Origin: Heligmosomoides polygyrus polygyrus
Taxonomy: Eukaryota > Nematoda > Chromadorea > Rhabditida > Heligmosomidae
Reading direction: 5' to 3'
DNA: 64,000 nucleotides
Assembly: GCA_947396885.1 (NCBI GenBank)
Contig: OX377202.1
Location: 31,735,407-31,799,406, forward strand
Shown here: positions 55,640 through 64,000 of the stretch, one piece after another
Position numbering within the stretch: position 1 is the stretch's first letter
Layout of the letters: each line of letters opens with the position of its first letter
Notes under the pieces: generated by a model
Seen by the model: only the letters and a program-made list of their open reading frames with translations
Database searches by the model: none
Told to the model about the DNA's origin: nothing
Translations under genes and position numbers: made by a program

Positions 55640-56859
55640 ATGAGTGATGCTATGACATAGACCTCAGCGTACTGCCATGACGGATGACGGAGGAGACGGT
55701 CTATAAGTCATTGGAGAACCAAAACAGAAAGAATTCGTCTGGCTGATCAGCGGAATGCATTTTGCCAATATTAGTGATGAGATTCATTGTGGGAGGGCGA
55801 CGAGTTCTCTATTATGGCTGCGGTCGAGGTCGTCCGCACGGTAGAAATTGGTGAGTGTGGTATAGAGTTGAATCCCCTGCAATGCAAATGGCAATAACGA
55901 CCCTTATTTCTCAACATGTGCGGGTTTAAAAGTAAAATTGCTGGAAGGTACTCCTCGTCGAGAATCACTCAGAATTCTCTCTCATGTTGTCATTCCATTC
56001 ACCCTAAATAGCCCTATCCCCTGGGCGAAGTTTGGTTGATCCCCTTATACCCTCTTCCCATCCACCTCTGGAGCCCTGAAAGTACAATGCTGCCATCATT
56101 TTGCTACACGCTTTTTGTTCTGTTGATTGGGGAACCTAAACAAAAAGGCCAGAGTAAAATGGTTCATCCCTGTGTGAAATCTCTCACTCCACACCGAGTC
56201 TGCCGCAGCTGATCGCGCCACGCCGCGCCCTTCCCTCCCGCGGCGCGATTCGCCGAATACCGTAACCCCAAATTAAGTCAAATATGGTGTTTTGGGGCGG
56301 CGGAGTATGAAAGCCGCCAGGCGGCGCGAATAATCGATAGCTATATCAACCACCACGCCGCGCAAAACCTGGAGGCGTTGTGGAATGCGCTCGAGAACCC
56401 GGCGATCAATAGGAAAGAGGGACGGGTTTCCGTAACCCAGGAGTTGGTCCTATTTGCCGACCTCTGTGGGCTTGACTCTGGAGGGCGCCAGCCGGACGGC
56501 CGCTGAGGGCCTGACCCGAAGGGAGAGCTCATTCACCCAGTCGTTCTCCATCCGAGGGTGACTAACCAGCTTTTGGCTGTTTCCATATGGTCAGTCGGGT
56601 TGCGTTACTCCCTATTCGTTTCATTCTCTGATTACCTTTCGAGACTCTTATAGCTTGAAATGATTCTTGGACGATTAATTTCTCAAGCTCTTTTTTGTCT
56701 TTTCCAGACTCTGAAGAAGGTGGTCACGCCGAAACGTAATCCGAACAAAGCTTCAGTAACACTCTTGGCTCAACAACTTCACAACATCCTACACCAATTT
56801 TAAATAACTTATGTTGGAACGTTGTTTTGTAGTTCTGTTCTTGAAGCGCTTATTGAAGT
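55640..56859. other. No gene recognised; GC-rich patch and a CTGAAGA/GAAACG motif
   Basis: 56200-56530 is GC-rich (GCGCCACGCCGCGCCC and similar), with ORFs on both strands and no recognisable product. TTTTCCAGACTCTGAAGAAG and then CGCCGAAACG lie at 56700-56736. Confidence 0.4.
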
Positions 56860-57180
56860 ATGCAGAGGGAGCAATTCCGAACGATATTTTATTTTAACTT
56901 CAAATTGGGACAAACCGCAGCCGAGACAGCTCGACAAATCAACTAAGTGTGGGATCTAATACATAGTGTCGGAGGAAGCACTGTGCGCCAATGGTTCAGT
57001 TAATTTCGGACCGAAGATTTCAGCCTCGAAGATGACCCCGTAGCGGTTGACCTAGAGCAATCCTGGACGACGAGTTGAAAGAACTAGTGGAAGCTGAACC
57101 ATCTCAAACACTTCGCGGATTCGCGGAAGAGCTAGCCGTCAGTGAAAGCACCAATCAGGAGCAAGTCAAAACAGCTTTCG
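56860..57180 (+). pseudogene. Mariner transposase remnant, N-terminal half
   Basis: Shifting + frames read FNFKLGQTAAETARQIN, STVRQWFS, then FRTEDFSLEDDPVAVD, the N-terminal helix-turn-helix region and the SLED-P linker of mariner transposases (typically WFxKFRxGDxSLED). In-frame stops replace conserved residues. No catalytic half follows. It is separate from the C-terminal relic at 2735-3300. Confidence 0.65.
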
Positions 57181-57570
57181 TGGATTTTCTAATATCTCGG
57201 TCACCTAATATTTTCGCTGATTGAATAAGTGGACTGATATCCCGTTGGAAAAAGTGTGCTGATTCGCAGTGTTTCTTTCGACTGAATCCGATGAGAATTG
57301 CGAAAGTTACGGTAGTTCAAAGTGAAGCACTCAAAACCCTGAGAACTTCCCGAGCAACCTAATCTTTGTTGACTGTTTTCTTTTGCTGCTTATCGTCATT
57401 CTTATACCACAATCATCGCCTGAAGCTGCTTTGAGGGGAAGAGAGAGTGAGCCTTTTTCTTGTATTTATTTCGTTTCTTGTTTATTCGTATTCTTGTGTG
57501 TTCCACTGCGGCTTTTTATGCCTTTTCCACTGCTTATAAAAGAAATCTCTCAAAATAAAACTATGAAAAA

Positions 57571-57759
57571 ATGAATCGTTTAAAAGCACGCCAAATTAAT
57601 ATGAAGCAGTTTACTGCGAGAACCGGCCTAGAAAGTTCAAAAGAAACGACGGCAAAGAAGACTAGGGCGCAAACAAACGGCTTGGTCATTGAGCAAGAAA
57701 AGTACCGATTATTCTTGAAATATGAGAAATATATCGACTGCTTCCTTCCACTGACTGAA
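57571..57759 (+). CDS. Candidate first exon, product unknown
   Basis: AAAAAATGAATCG begins a 63-codon frame reading MNRLKARQINMKQFTARTG, then KETTAKKTRAQTNG and YRLFLKYEKYIDCFLPLTE, and ends at GAA|GTAAGC, a consensus donor, in phase 0. Lys/Arg-rich with no signal peptide. No matching acceptor is seen before a MITE and a SINE that fill the next 700 bases. The next splice acceptor with an open frame is at 58856, but I cannot show that they join. It could be a chance ORF. Confidence 0.25.
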
Positions 57760-58020
57760 GTAAGCAGAGGGTTTTCTCTTTAAGCAACGATGCTGCTCGC
57801 CCGAAAAATTGCCCGAAATGCATTTACATGAGGAGAAACTTAAATTTCAAAAATAGTGCGTTAAATGCAGTTTAACTGTAATCTTCGTCTTAAACTTCGT
57901 TAAAATAAAGAAAAGTGAATGTGAAGACATAATATTACAAATTTTAGCTTCAAACATTTATCGAGAATTCCCCTAAGTCGGGTAAATCGGTAAATTGTTA
58001 ACCGTTAAATGCACACCCCT

Positions 58021-58188
58021 GGGGTCGGATTCATCAACGACTTACATAACTTTAACAGAGAATTCACAGCGGAAAACTCAAATAACGCGGCTTGTCGATC
58101 ACCATATGGCTTGATAAGCCGCACTATCAGGGACTTCGGCTGTAATTTTCTCTGTTAAATTGCTGTAAGTCGTTTACGAATCCGGCCC
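58021..58188. mobile_element. MITE, GGGGYCGGATTCATCAACGA family
   Basis: A 168-bp fold-back: GGGGTCGGATTCATCAACGA..TTTAACAGAGAATT at the left, and the inverse ending TACGAATCCGGCCC at the right. Same family as 39572-39752, more diverged. Confidence 0.8.
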
Positions 58189-58239
58189 TGGTTGGAAGCT
58201 AGTCAGGCCCTTGCGGAATGTCGCAGCAATGAGTTTCTT

Positions 58240-58440
58240 CGAGATATCGAGGAGGCTGGTTGATTGCCTACATGGTCTACACATTGACTTTTGGAAGCGG
58301 TCGGTAGACAAATTAGCGTTGTCTGCTTTCCAGACTCGAAGACTCGAACCAACTCGACGACCCCTGAGGGATGGAAGGCTTGGTTGGAGAGAGCGCGAAG
58401 CGAACCTAAACCCGACTTATGGAACACGCAAGACCGCCGT
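58240..58440 (-). mobile_element. SINE copy, - strand, diverged
   Basis: GAGATATCGAGGAGGCTGG, GGTAGACAAATTAGCG, CGACGACCCCTGAGGGATGG and AAGGCTTGGTTGGAGAG follow the SINE body order. Placed directly after the MITE. Confidence 0.55.
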
Positions 58441-58856
58441 CTTTCGCATTCTTCGTCACATGGTAAGGAACTAATTCGAAACCAAAGTAAAAAAAACTTC
58501 ATTTCGGGTAATATTTCTGTGGGAAAAACACCCCTCGGGCAAAACCGGTAGCAGACATTTCAGCGGTAAGTCTCCGGCCAATATGCATTGCAAACCCCCA
58601 GCAAACAACTTTTTCTACCTGCCCAATATCGAAATGGTTAAAATCCGCAGCAAAACTTAAAGAGGATGAATGGCTTAAATCTTTCTTTCCGTTTTTTTTT
58701 TCATTTTCTCCTTTTGGTCTTTTTGGAATATGTTAAACAGTCAAGTCAAAAATCTCATCTGCGTTGCTTGTTAATATCTACCTATGACAATAATCTCCTT
58801 CTCGTGGTTTCCTACTGGATTTGCATTTGAGAAAAGACAACGGTAAAACATTTTAG

Positions 58857-58973
58857 GTCGGGTTCGCCCACAGACCCATAGAGCACTACATACGTGTAGT
58901 CAGTGAGCTTAGACTGCAGCTGTCGTCAACCGGCGACTTTTTCGTCTTGACGGACTACCCAAGGTCATCGTAG
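58857..58973 (+). CDS. Isolated exon, faintly GT23 fucosyltransferase-like
   Basis: Acceptor AACATTTTAG, then a frame of 38 codons to TAG at 58971-58973, or to a donor at AG|GTCATC (58963/58964) or ATC|GTAGGA. It reads VGFAHRPIEHYIRVVSELRL, then QLSSTGDFFVLTDYPR. The pattern (Val-Gly after an acceptor, PIExYxxxV, then a strand ending in T-D-x-P) resembles the segment of alpha-1,6-fucosyltransferases (GT23) after the HxRRTDK motif. Codon choice looks coding. I could not find the neighbouring exons carrying RRTDK or the acceptor-binding part, so this may be a fragment or part of a long gene. The family call is tentative. Confidence 0.3.
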   Translation, partial: VGFAHRPIEHYIRVVSELRLQLSSTGDFFVLTDYPRSS

Positions 58974-58979
58974 GAACAG

Positions 58980-59830
58980 TCTTCGTCGTCACGCAGCGTT
59001 ATCTGTCTAACTACCTGATTATTAAAGCTATGGAGTTAATATTTTCATCAAGTACCATAACTCAGACTTACCAATTTTTACGCCGCCAAGAGCTGTATTG
59101 AGTCTGATTCCGTCTGGCTCCTCATACAGCCTTTTTCCTCTTAGGATTACATACGGTCAGGGACCTACGTGGTCGAATCTCTAACGTATTTTTTGGTTAC
59201 GGAAGAGGCGCCACTGCCATTTCTTATTGCTGTGTTTTTACTAACGCTCTTTCTTTATCTTCTTTTTTTTTGCGCACGCCTTGCTTCTCCTTCATTTTTT
59301 CTCGAATTTTGAGCACATCCTATTGATGTTTAAAATAAGTAAATATCGGCCAAATGACCATTCGGGTTGCCTCGTATCGGTGTTCGACGTTAGTCGTATT
59401 CCAATCAAAAAATACTCGCCCGTCTCTGAGCACTTCTGGTAATGCCTTCTTTTGATACACTTTAGATACAGCATCTATTTTTGCGCAATCATCCAATTGT
59501 TTCCTGCAGGTTTTGGTCGGCTAGCGATGGTCGAACTGTCATCGATCAAAACATTTTTCTGTAACGACGGCTCTACCAAGATTAATAAGCCTTTTTGCAC
59601 CTTCTGATCGATGTGAAGTTGGGCTTTGTTCGAAGGCTAAAAGTCGTTGTAACCTGGAGCACAGAAAATAACTTCCACTTCTACCCTCCTTCAAAACCAC
59701 TGAATGCAGTTTCTAAAAGGGACCATTCTCGATGTTTCTCATGTTGCACATTGGTATGTTACATGTGGTAGCAATTAAGTTAGCTGAATGAACAATAGAA
59801 GACTGCGTTGAACAATCGCTTTTCGAGCCT
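58980..59830. other. No gene confirmed
   Basis: Several acceptor-like sites (CCTCTTAG at about 59143, TTTCCTGCAG at about 59510) precede short open frames, but none can be linked to a known protein. Confidence 0.35.
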
Positions 59831-59834
59831 TTCG

Positions 59835-60070
59835 CTCTCATTCTACTTCTATGGAATGTCGTGAACACCATTTGAATGCGTACTTGGCCCATACAATGAC
59901 TGCGATGGTCAAGGGATAGACACACCAGTGTTTTATAAATCCCGGACATGTCTGGCGTTAATCCAGCCACCCCGGAAGCGTGGCACGCTTGGTTGGCCTA
60001 GGCGTGACCCGAACCAAGAATCCTGATTCGAGCTGCACGCCAGAGACGGCGCCCCCTCCGACGGCGTCAC
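59835..60070 (-). mobile_element. Near full-length SINE copy, - strand
   Basis: CATTCTACTTCTATGGAATG, TTGAATGCGTACTTGGCCCA, CGTGGCACGCTTGGTTGG. On the minus strand the head reads GGTGACGCCGTCGGAGG (A box) and TTGGTTCGGGTCACGCC (B box). Confidence 0.7.
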
Positions 60071-60074
60071 CATG

Positions 60075-61216
60075 CGTCTGTAGCTGAATGTAAACTGCTT
60101 TAATGCAGAGTGAACTTTCCTAGCTCCACTCTAAATCCTAAACAGCACAGTTTGAGACAACCAGCTAAAGCGTTTTGTATATAAATTTATTTATTTATTT
60201 ACTGTATCAAATAAATTTCGTTTAGTTATCTATTTATTTTTCGTTAAATTTTAATGTATATCTATTTTTCGCTCACCTTTGAAATCGATTAGTAGTTTAT
60301 TTTAATTTTACTGTCTGAAAAAATGAGCGCTTCTTTCATATCGTATGGAATCCTTAAGCGCAATATTGATTATTTATTTTCTATCATGCATTATATTGAA
60401 ACGAGGTGACAAATAAATTTTTACGGTTTTTTGCCCACTTATTTCATAACTGCTTTTTATTGGCTCGGCGCCGGTGACTCATCAATAAAGCAAGTGTCGG
60501 AATTTTATCTTTAATTATTATGTAATAAAGTTTATCTGTTGAAGCTTTCACTAAAAAAGTGAGGAAATCTGAGAAAAATTGAAAATCGTACTCGAAAATT
60601 TTTAGTTGGGGAAAATCAGATTCTTTGAGTCAAGAGAAATATCTCGCCTTTTCGTTGCCATTGTGGAAAACCTAGCCTTGAAATTGACACAAGAACCTTC
60701 TGGGACGTGCCGCAAAACCATTCTCTCAATAGCACATGGTACATAAAAAATTTGATGTTTGGCTTATATACTACATACCTACATACTTCTTAAAATCGGT
60801 AGAAATTTTAGTCCTGCTCTCTAACAAAATTGAATTCAGTTACCTGTGATTAAGAAAAACTTTGTAGGCTTCGATAATGAGCAGAGTTCCAAATCCAAAC
60901 CTCTCGTTACTACTGCGCTCCTCGATGTTTCCAACGACTAAGGAGCAGGTAGAGAATTACTAATTGTCGCAGGATACGTCACGTATTTCACTTCCTTGAC
61001 ATAGTGGACATAGTCATACAGGTCTGGCACCTGTTTACCCATCCTTTGATTACAGAAAGGTTGGTTGGTCTTAACTAGAATTAAGTTTCAAGTTAGTTTG
61101 TAGTAAGTATGGGAACAGTGAATCTTACCGACATCGTCACATGCGTTCGAGCTATGATTTTGTGCTCCTTTTTACAGCATGCCTTAGCCGATATTCTCTT
61201 TCTTAATGTTATTCTT
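60075..61216. other. A/T-rich, no gene recognised
   Basis: Low-complexity A/T-rich stretch (TATTTATTTATTTAC near 60185). No exon found. Confidence 0.5.
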
Positions 61217-61402
61217 CTATTGTTTGATGTTAGGCGCTTTTTTTAGTAACGACTTTACAACAGCCAAGCTACATAATGTTGCATAGGTCACGACGTCATT
61301 AGGTGCAACTTTTATTGGCATCCGAAGATGACGAGCAGTTCGAAGCGCGTTTTCTTCGAGTGTTTGTCCATAACCAGTGATCTCGACCCCTTTGCCTCGC
61401 AC
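61217..61402 (-). CDS. Candidate exon, - strand, product unknown
   Basis: The minus frame reads KGVEITGYGQTLEENALRTA, then PIKVAPNDVVTYATLCSLAV and KSLLKKAPNIKQ, ending in TAG. It has no low-complexity bias and an amphipathic, protein-like composition. An acceptor-like TTCTCAG lies just upstream on the minus strand (about 61410), but the frame has a TGA between it and the first codon used here, so the true exon start is unclear. I do not recognise the family. Confidence 0.25.
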   Translation of the reverse strand: MRGKGVEITGYGQTLEENALRTARHLRMPIKVAPNDVVTYATLCSLAVVKSLLKKAPNIKQ

Positions 61403-61522
61403 TCAGCTCTGAGAACGACAAGGAGCGACCGGCTGTCCACAATAGTATCTAGGTATAACGGCCGATTAGTACGACTCATTCACTAGTGTTCCTACTAGCG
61501 GCAGCGGTAGCACTCAAACGGT

Positions 61523-62004
61523 GTGAGTCGACTGCACCACTCGGGATTCTCGCTAGCAGCGGTTAGACTCTTGGTTGGAAAGATTGCAAAAAGAAAGCGT
61601 CAAACGGTTTTTTGGGCTCTGAAGACGATTAGACGGTCGGAACGTTTTTTAGACCAACAAAAGTTCCACGTAAAAACGCGCAGCGCAGGACTAGTGCAAA
61701 AGTTGTTAGCTGTATTGCCGGGATTTCAAGGTGAGAAAACACGGAGTTTTCTGAACAGTTTATTGTGCAAGAGATGTTGAAAAGACTGCAGGATAACAAA
61801 AAGTTCTTTTCATTCGCTCGCTACATATTACATGTTACACATGTGCAGCCTTCCTCATTTCAACCTTTGTTCAGCGCCAGAGGCATAAGAAGGCGGAGGC
61901 CGACTGACGTCAAACCGTTAATCTTCAAACTCTATTTGATACTTCTAGGCTCTGAAGAAGACTGTTACGCCAAAACGTTAGTCGGATTAAAGGATATATA
62001 CTAA
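61523..62004 (+). other. Repeat-derived region with two CTGAAGA motif copies
   Basis: GGGCTCTGAAGACG..GGTCGGAACG (61615-61645) and AGGCTCTGAAGAAG..CAAAACGTTAG (61947-61981). GATTTCAAGGTGAGAAAACACGGAG (61723 onward) matches GGTTTCAAGATGAGAAAACATGGAG at 54212 near the Penelope-like element. ORFs here are therefore probably element-derived. Confidence 0.5.
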
Positions 62005-62188
62005 GCTTGGTTCGCCAGCTACATCCGTTGGGTATATTCATACTGATCATACCATTAACCTTTACCTCTTGAGTAACGGATATTTACGCTATTTCTTGTG
62101 ATAATGTGTTGTCGTGGGTAGGGATAGAACAGCGCCATATACCGTGATGCGAGCCTCTCTAAAAAGCCTTTCAACAAGCTGTGTTTCA

Positions 62189-62306
62189 GCTCGACTGAAG
62201 GACATGCCCGTGGGCGACATGAATCTCGAGGATCTGATCGACATGTTCCCGAACATCGAGCCGTTCCTGATTCGGAAATGGCACTACGCCTTCTACACAT
62301 TTTTCG
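62189..62306 (+). CDS. Probable coding exon, product unknown
   Basis: Acceptor GCTGTGTTTCAG, then RLKDMPVGDMNLEDLIDMFP, NIEPFLIRKWHYAFYTFF, to a possible donor at TTTTTCG|GTTCGA. Codons are strongly G/C-ending (CTC, ATC, GAG, TTC, GCC), unlike the flanks, which supports real coding. The frame stays open to 62503, but the extension (after about 62310) is A/T-rich and contains AATAAAAATAA, so the exon probably ends near 62306. Alternatively it could be a last exon reading on. No family recognised, and no neighbouring exon could be joined with confidence. Confidence 0.45.
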
Positions 62307-62577
62307 GTTCGAACATTTTCAGTTTGAATAAAAATAACAATTTAAGCCCTGCACATAATATGGGATGTGCTCTCCTGCTATCATCATGGATACAAACAAA
62401 TCCAAGTTTTCTAGGGTTCATAGATCACGACAGCAAGTCGGCTATGTTGCCCGTCATCGCAGCCCAGAAAATTAATATAAAGCTCATTAAAAACACTAAG
62501 TAGAAAGCAGTAGGAGTGTCGCGATAACACCAGAACAATAGCAACGCAGTGCTTTTCTCGTTGGAGGGGTCAGTCCA

Positions 62578-62717
62578 GGGGCCGGATTCATGAACGTTCC
62601 CGGGAACGTTGTCGGCTTCCCATGGGAACCGACCGAGGCGAGAGAGCGAGGCGGGAGAGAGAGCCGAGAGATGATATCGCTTATCTCCCGCTCCCACCGC
62701 TTCATAAATACGGCCTC
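62578..62717. mobile_element. MITE with GGGGCCGGATTCATGAACG ends
   Basis: GGGGCCGGATTCATGAACG at the left, and TTCATAAATACGGCCTC (inverse, imperfect) at the right. The interior is GC-rich (GGAACCGACCGAGGCG; TCTCCCGCTCCC). It shares its end motif with 39572-39752 and 58021-58188 and its interior style with 21341-21480. Confidence 0.65.
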
Positions 62718-62719
62718 AG

Positions 62720-63490
62720 ATGTCTGTGCCATGCTGCAACACGCCACCTTTTGAACTGACCTCAATAATTCTACAGAAAAAAAACGATAAGTGCTTGCTA
62801 AGGTGAGAAGGTTGAATATGCTGTTCTCTAGATTTGTGTGTTCATGTTACTCCTATATCTCATATTTCACACGATTTCAAATGATCAGGAAGCGTTTGCA
62901 AAACTGCGATTCTCGAAATTTCGGTAAGTTTTCCTTCCCTATCATCAGGAATGGAGAATGGGCAAACAATTGCTACAAAACGCTTTGCAATTGATCATCT
63001 GGTTTTATCTGCATCAGAGCGGAGGGGCGCTCAAGCTCCGATGAGCGACATTTTGCTTCGTAATCAACGACTCAAACAGAAGTAAACGAGCGTGGTTGCT
63101 CCAATTGTGACAGCTACCAAACCTTCCATTCATTTAGCGATTTTTCAAAGACATTCTCCTGAAATGTCACCTGGTCTGAAACAAATTCTTACTTTCAACT
63201 AGAAGTATCGAATTTTTGGCTCTCCTGATAAAAACTGGCCTCTTTCTTGAGAAAACACATACCTTCAAGTTGAGGAGAAATGTAATTGTGAACGAAAATA
63301 AAAGGAAAGGCAAAAATACTTCTAGTAGCTAATGGCTTTAGATGACATGATCCAGGAAAGCAAAATATTTGATCAAAAACGAATTCTGCATGCAATTCTG
63401 TAGTAGACAATAGAGCACTCCCACTTTCCTCGATAAAGTCCTCGCGATATGTCCAAAAGCTTTTAAAATGAAAGCCTCGAACACGTATGC
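62720..63490. other. No gene confirmed
   Basis: A short frame with a GTAAGT donor at 62922 (ATGCTGTTCTCTAG..TTTCG|GTAAGT) and a mini-exon-like stretch at 62776-62801 (TTCTACAG..AAG|GTGAGA) were seen. Neither can be joined in frame to 62189-62306. Confidence 0.35.
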
Positions 63491-63499
63491 ACTTCCATT

Positions 63500-64000
63500 T
63501 TCCATACCATTTTCATGTCAAATTAGACACTTTACAAATCAATTTGGACACTCTTCTAAGCGAGCCTAATGCTCTTGAAACCACACGGAACATCTTTCGA
63601 GTCAAAACTAACTTCCTCCACATTACACCAGAGACTCTTCAAGAAGAATAAAGAATATTTTTTATTCAAGAAGAATTCAGTACAAACTTCTTTGGAGTTT
63701 ATAATTCACCTAGCCATATGAGTGAACAGATGGTTTGAAATTTTATAAAATTCCCATCTTTTGAAGAAGAATAAAGTTTAGTGCTTGTTTCCAAGAGCAG
63801 GAAAGCAGTCATTTTTAACTGCAAAATAAAGAGATTACACCATACCCTCGTCCAAGATGTCGCAATTTTTATTCGATTGATAGAAATTTTTGCATGCATC
63901 TTTCCATCTGTAAATGATACAACAACAGCAAATTTGAAGCAAACACATCTCTTTAATTTGATGCTTTACGTAAGCAACGCTTATACTACCAACCGAATGA
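63500..64000. repeat. Dispersed repeat, copy 2 (related to 29330-30420), runs off the window
   Basis: Same order and orientation as the copy in intron 6 of the propeller gene, from CTAAGCGAGCCTAATGCTCT to TTTGATGCTTTACGTAAGC (TTTGATGCTTCATGTAAGC at 30359). No ORF of known family. Confidence 0.6.

Noticed and set aside
56341..56532. Minus-strand ORF in a GC-rich patch
   Set aside because: Composition-driven opening; no motif and no splice or poly(A) context.

Overview
This is eukaryotic DNA that looks like the genome of a parasitic nematode, probably a clade V strongylid such as a hookworm (inference). Coding sequence is sparse and split into short exons with nematode-type splice sites (TTTCAG acceptors, GTAAGT or GTGAGT donors). 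Acceptor-like sites, apparently for spliced-leader addition, sit directly before start codons. The rest is a mosaic of RTE-clade LINEs, mariner, maT and Tc1-like DNA transposons, a Penelope-like element, a tRNA-derived SINE family and fold-back MITEs. No bacterial operons, rRNA genes, CRISPR arrays or confident tRNA genes were seen.

The main gene spans 25734-41083 on the + strand. I assembled 20 exons by hand into one open frame of 778 codons. They encode a secreted protein: a signal peptide, two consecutive TolB/PD40-type beta-propellers joined by a 26-residue linker exon, and a C-terminal hydrophobic tail typical of GPI anchoring. The exon layout of the first propeller is largely repeated in the second, so the gene looks like an internal tandem duplication. 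Its long introns hold an RTE fragment, SINE copies, a nearly intact maT transposon and a second RTE copy with MITEs inserted in it.

The second clear gene is very small (14193-14466, +). Two exons encode a 58-residue secreted peptide precursor that ends in a Cys-6-Cys ring. An acceptor site lies 12 bases upstream of the ATG and a poly(A) signal lies just after the stop. No long ORF marks it.

Weaker coding signals are a two-exon or larger candidate at 51557-52012, single exons at 57571-57759 and 58857-58973 (the latter with a faint likeness to GT23 fucosyltransferases), an exon at 62189-62306, a minus-strand ORF at 61217-61402 and a small candidate at 22875-23122. These may belong to genes that run past the window or are interrupted by repeats.

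Layout by region: 1-7.7 kb, a mariner relic, a perfect hairpin and otherwise unassigned DNA; 7.7-11.2 kb, a near full-length but broken RTE LINE; 12.5-15.9 kb, a 1.05-kb mariner fold-back, the peptide gene and another mariner-type element; 17.7-21.1 kb, a SINE cluster, a long hairpin and an RTE fragment; 21.1-24.6 kb, GC-rich fold-backs, a minisatellite, a tandem duplication and a GC island; 25.7-41.1 kb, the double-propeller gene; 41-49 kb, a Tc1-like relic and an RTE copy; 51-55.7 kb, a candidate gene, a CR1/Jockey-like relic and a Penelope-like GIY-YIG element followed by two long hairpins; 56-64 kb, a mariner relic, MITEs, SINEs and isolated candidate exons.
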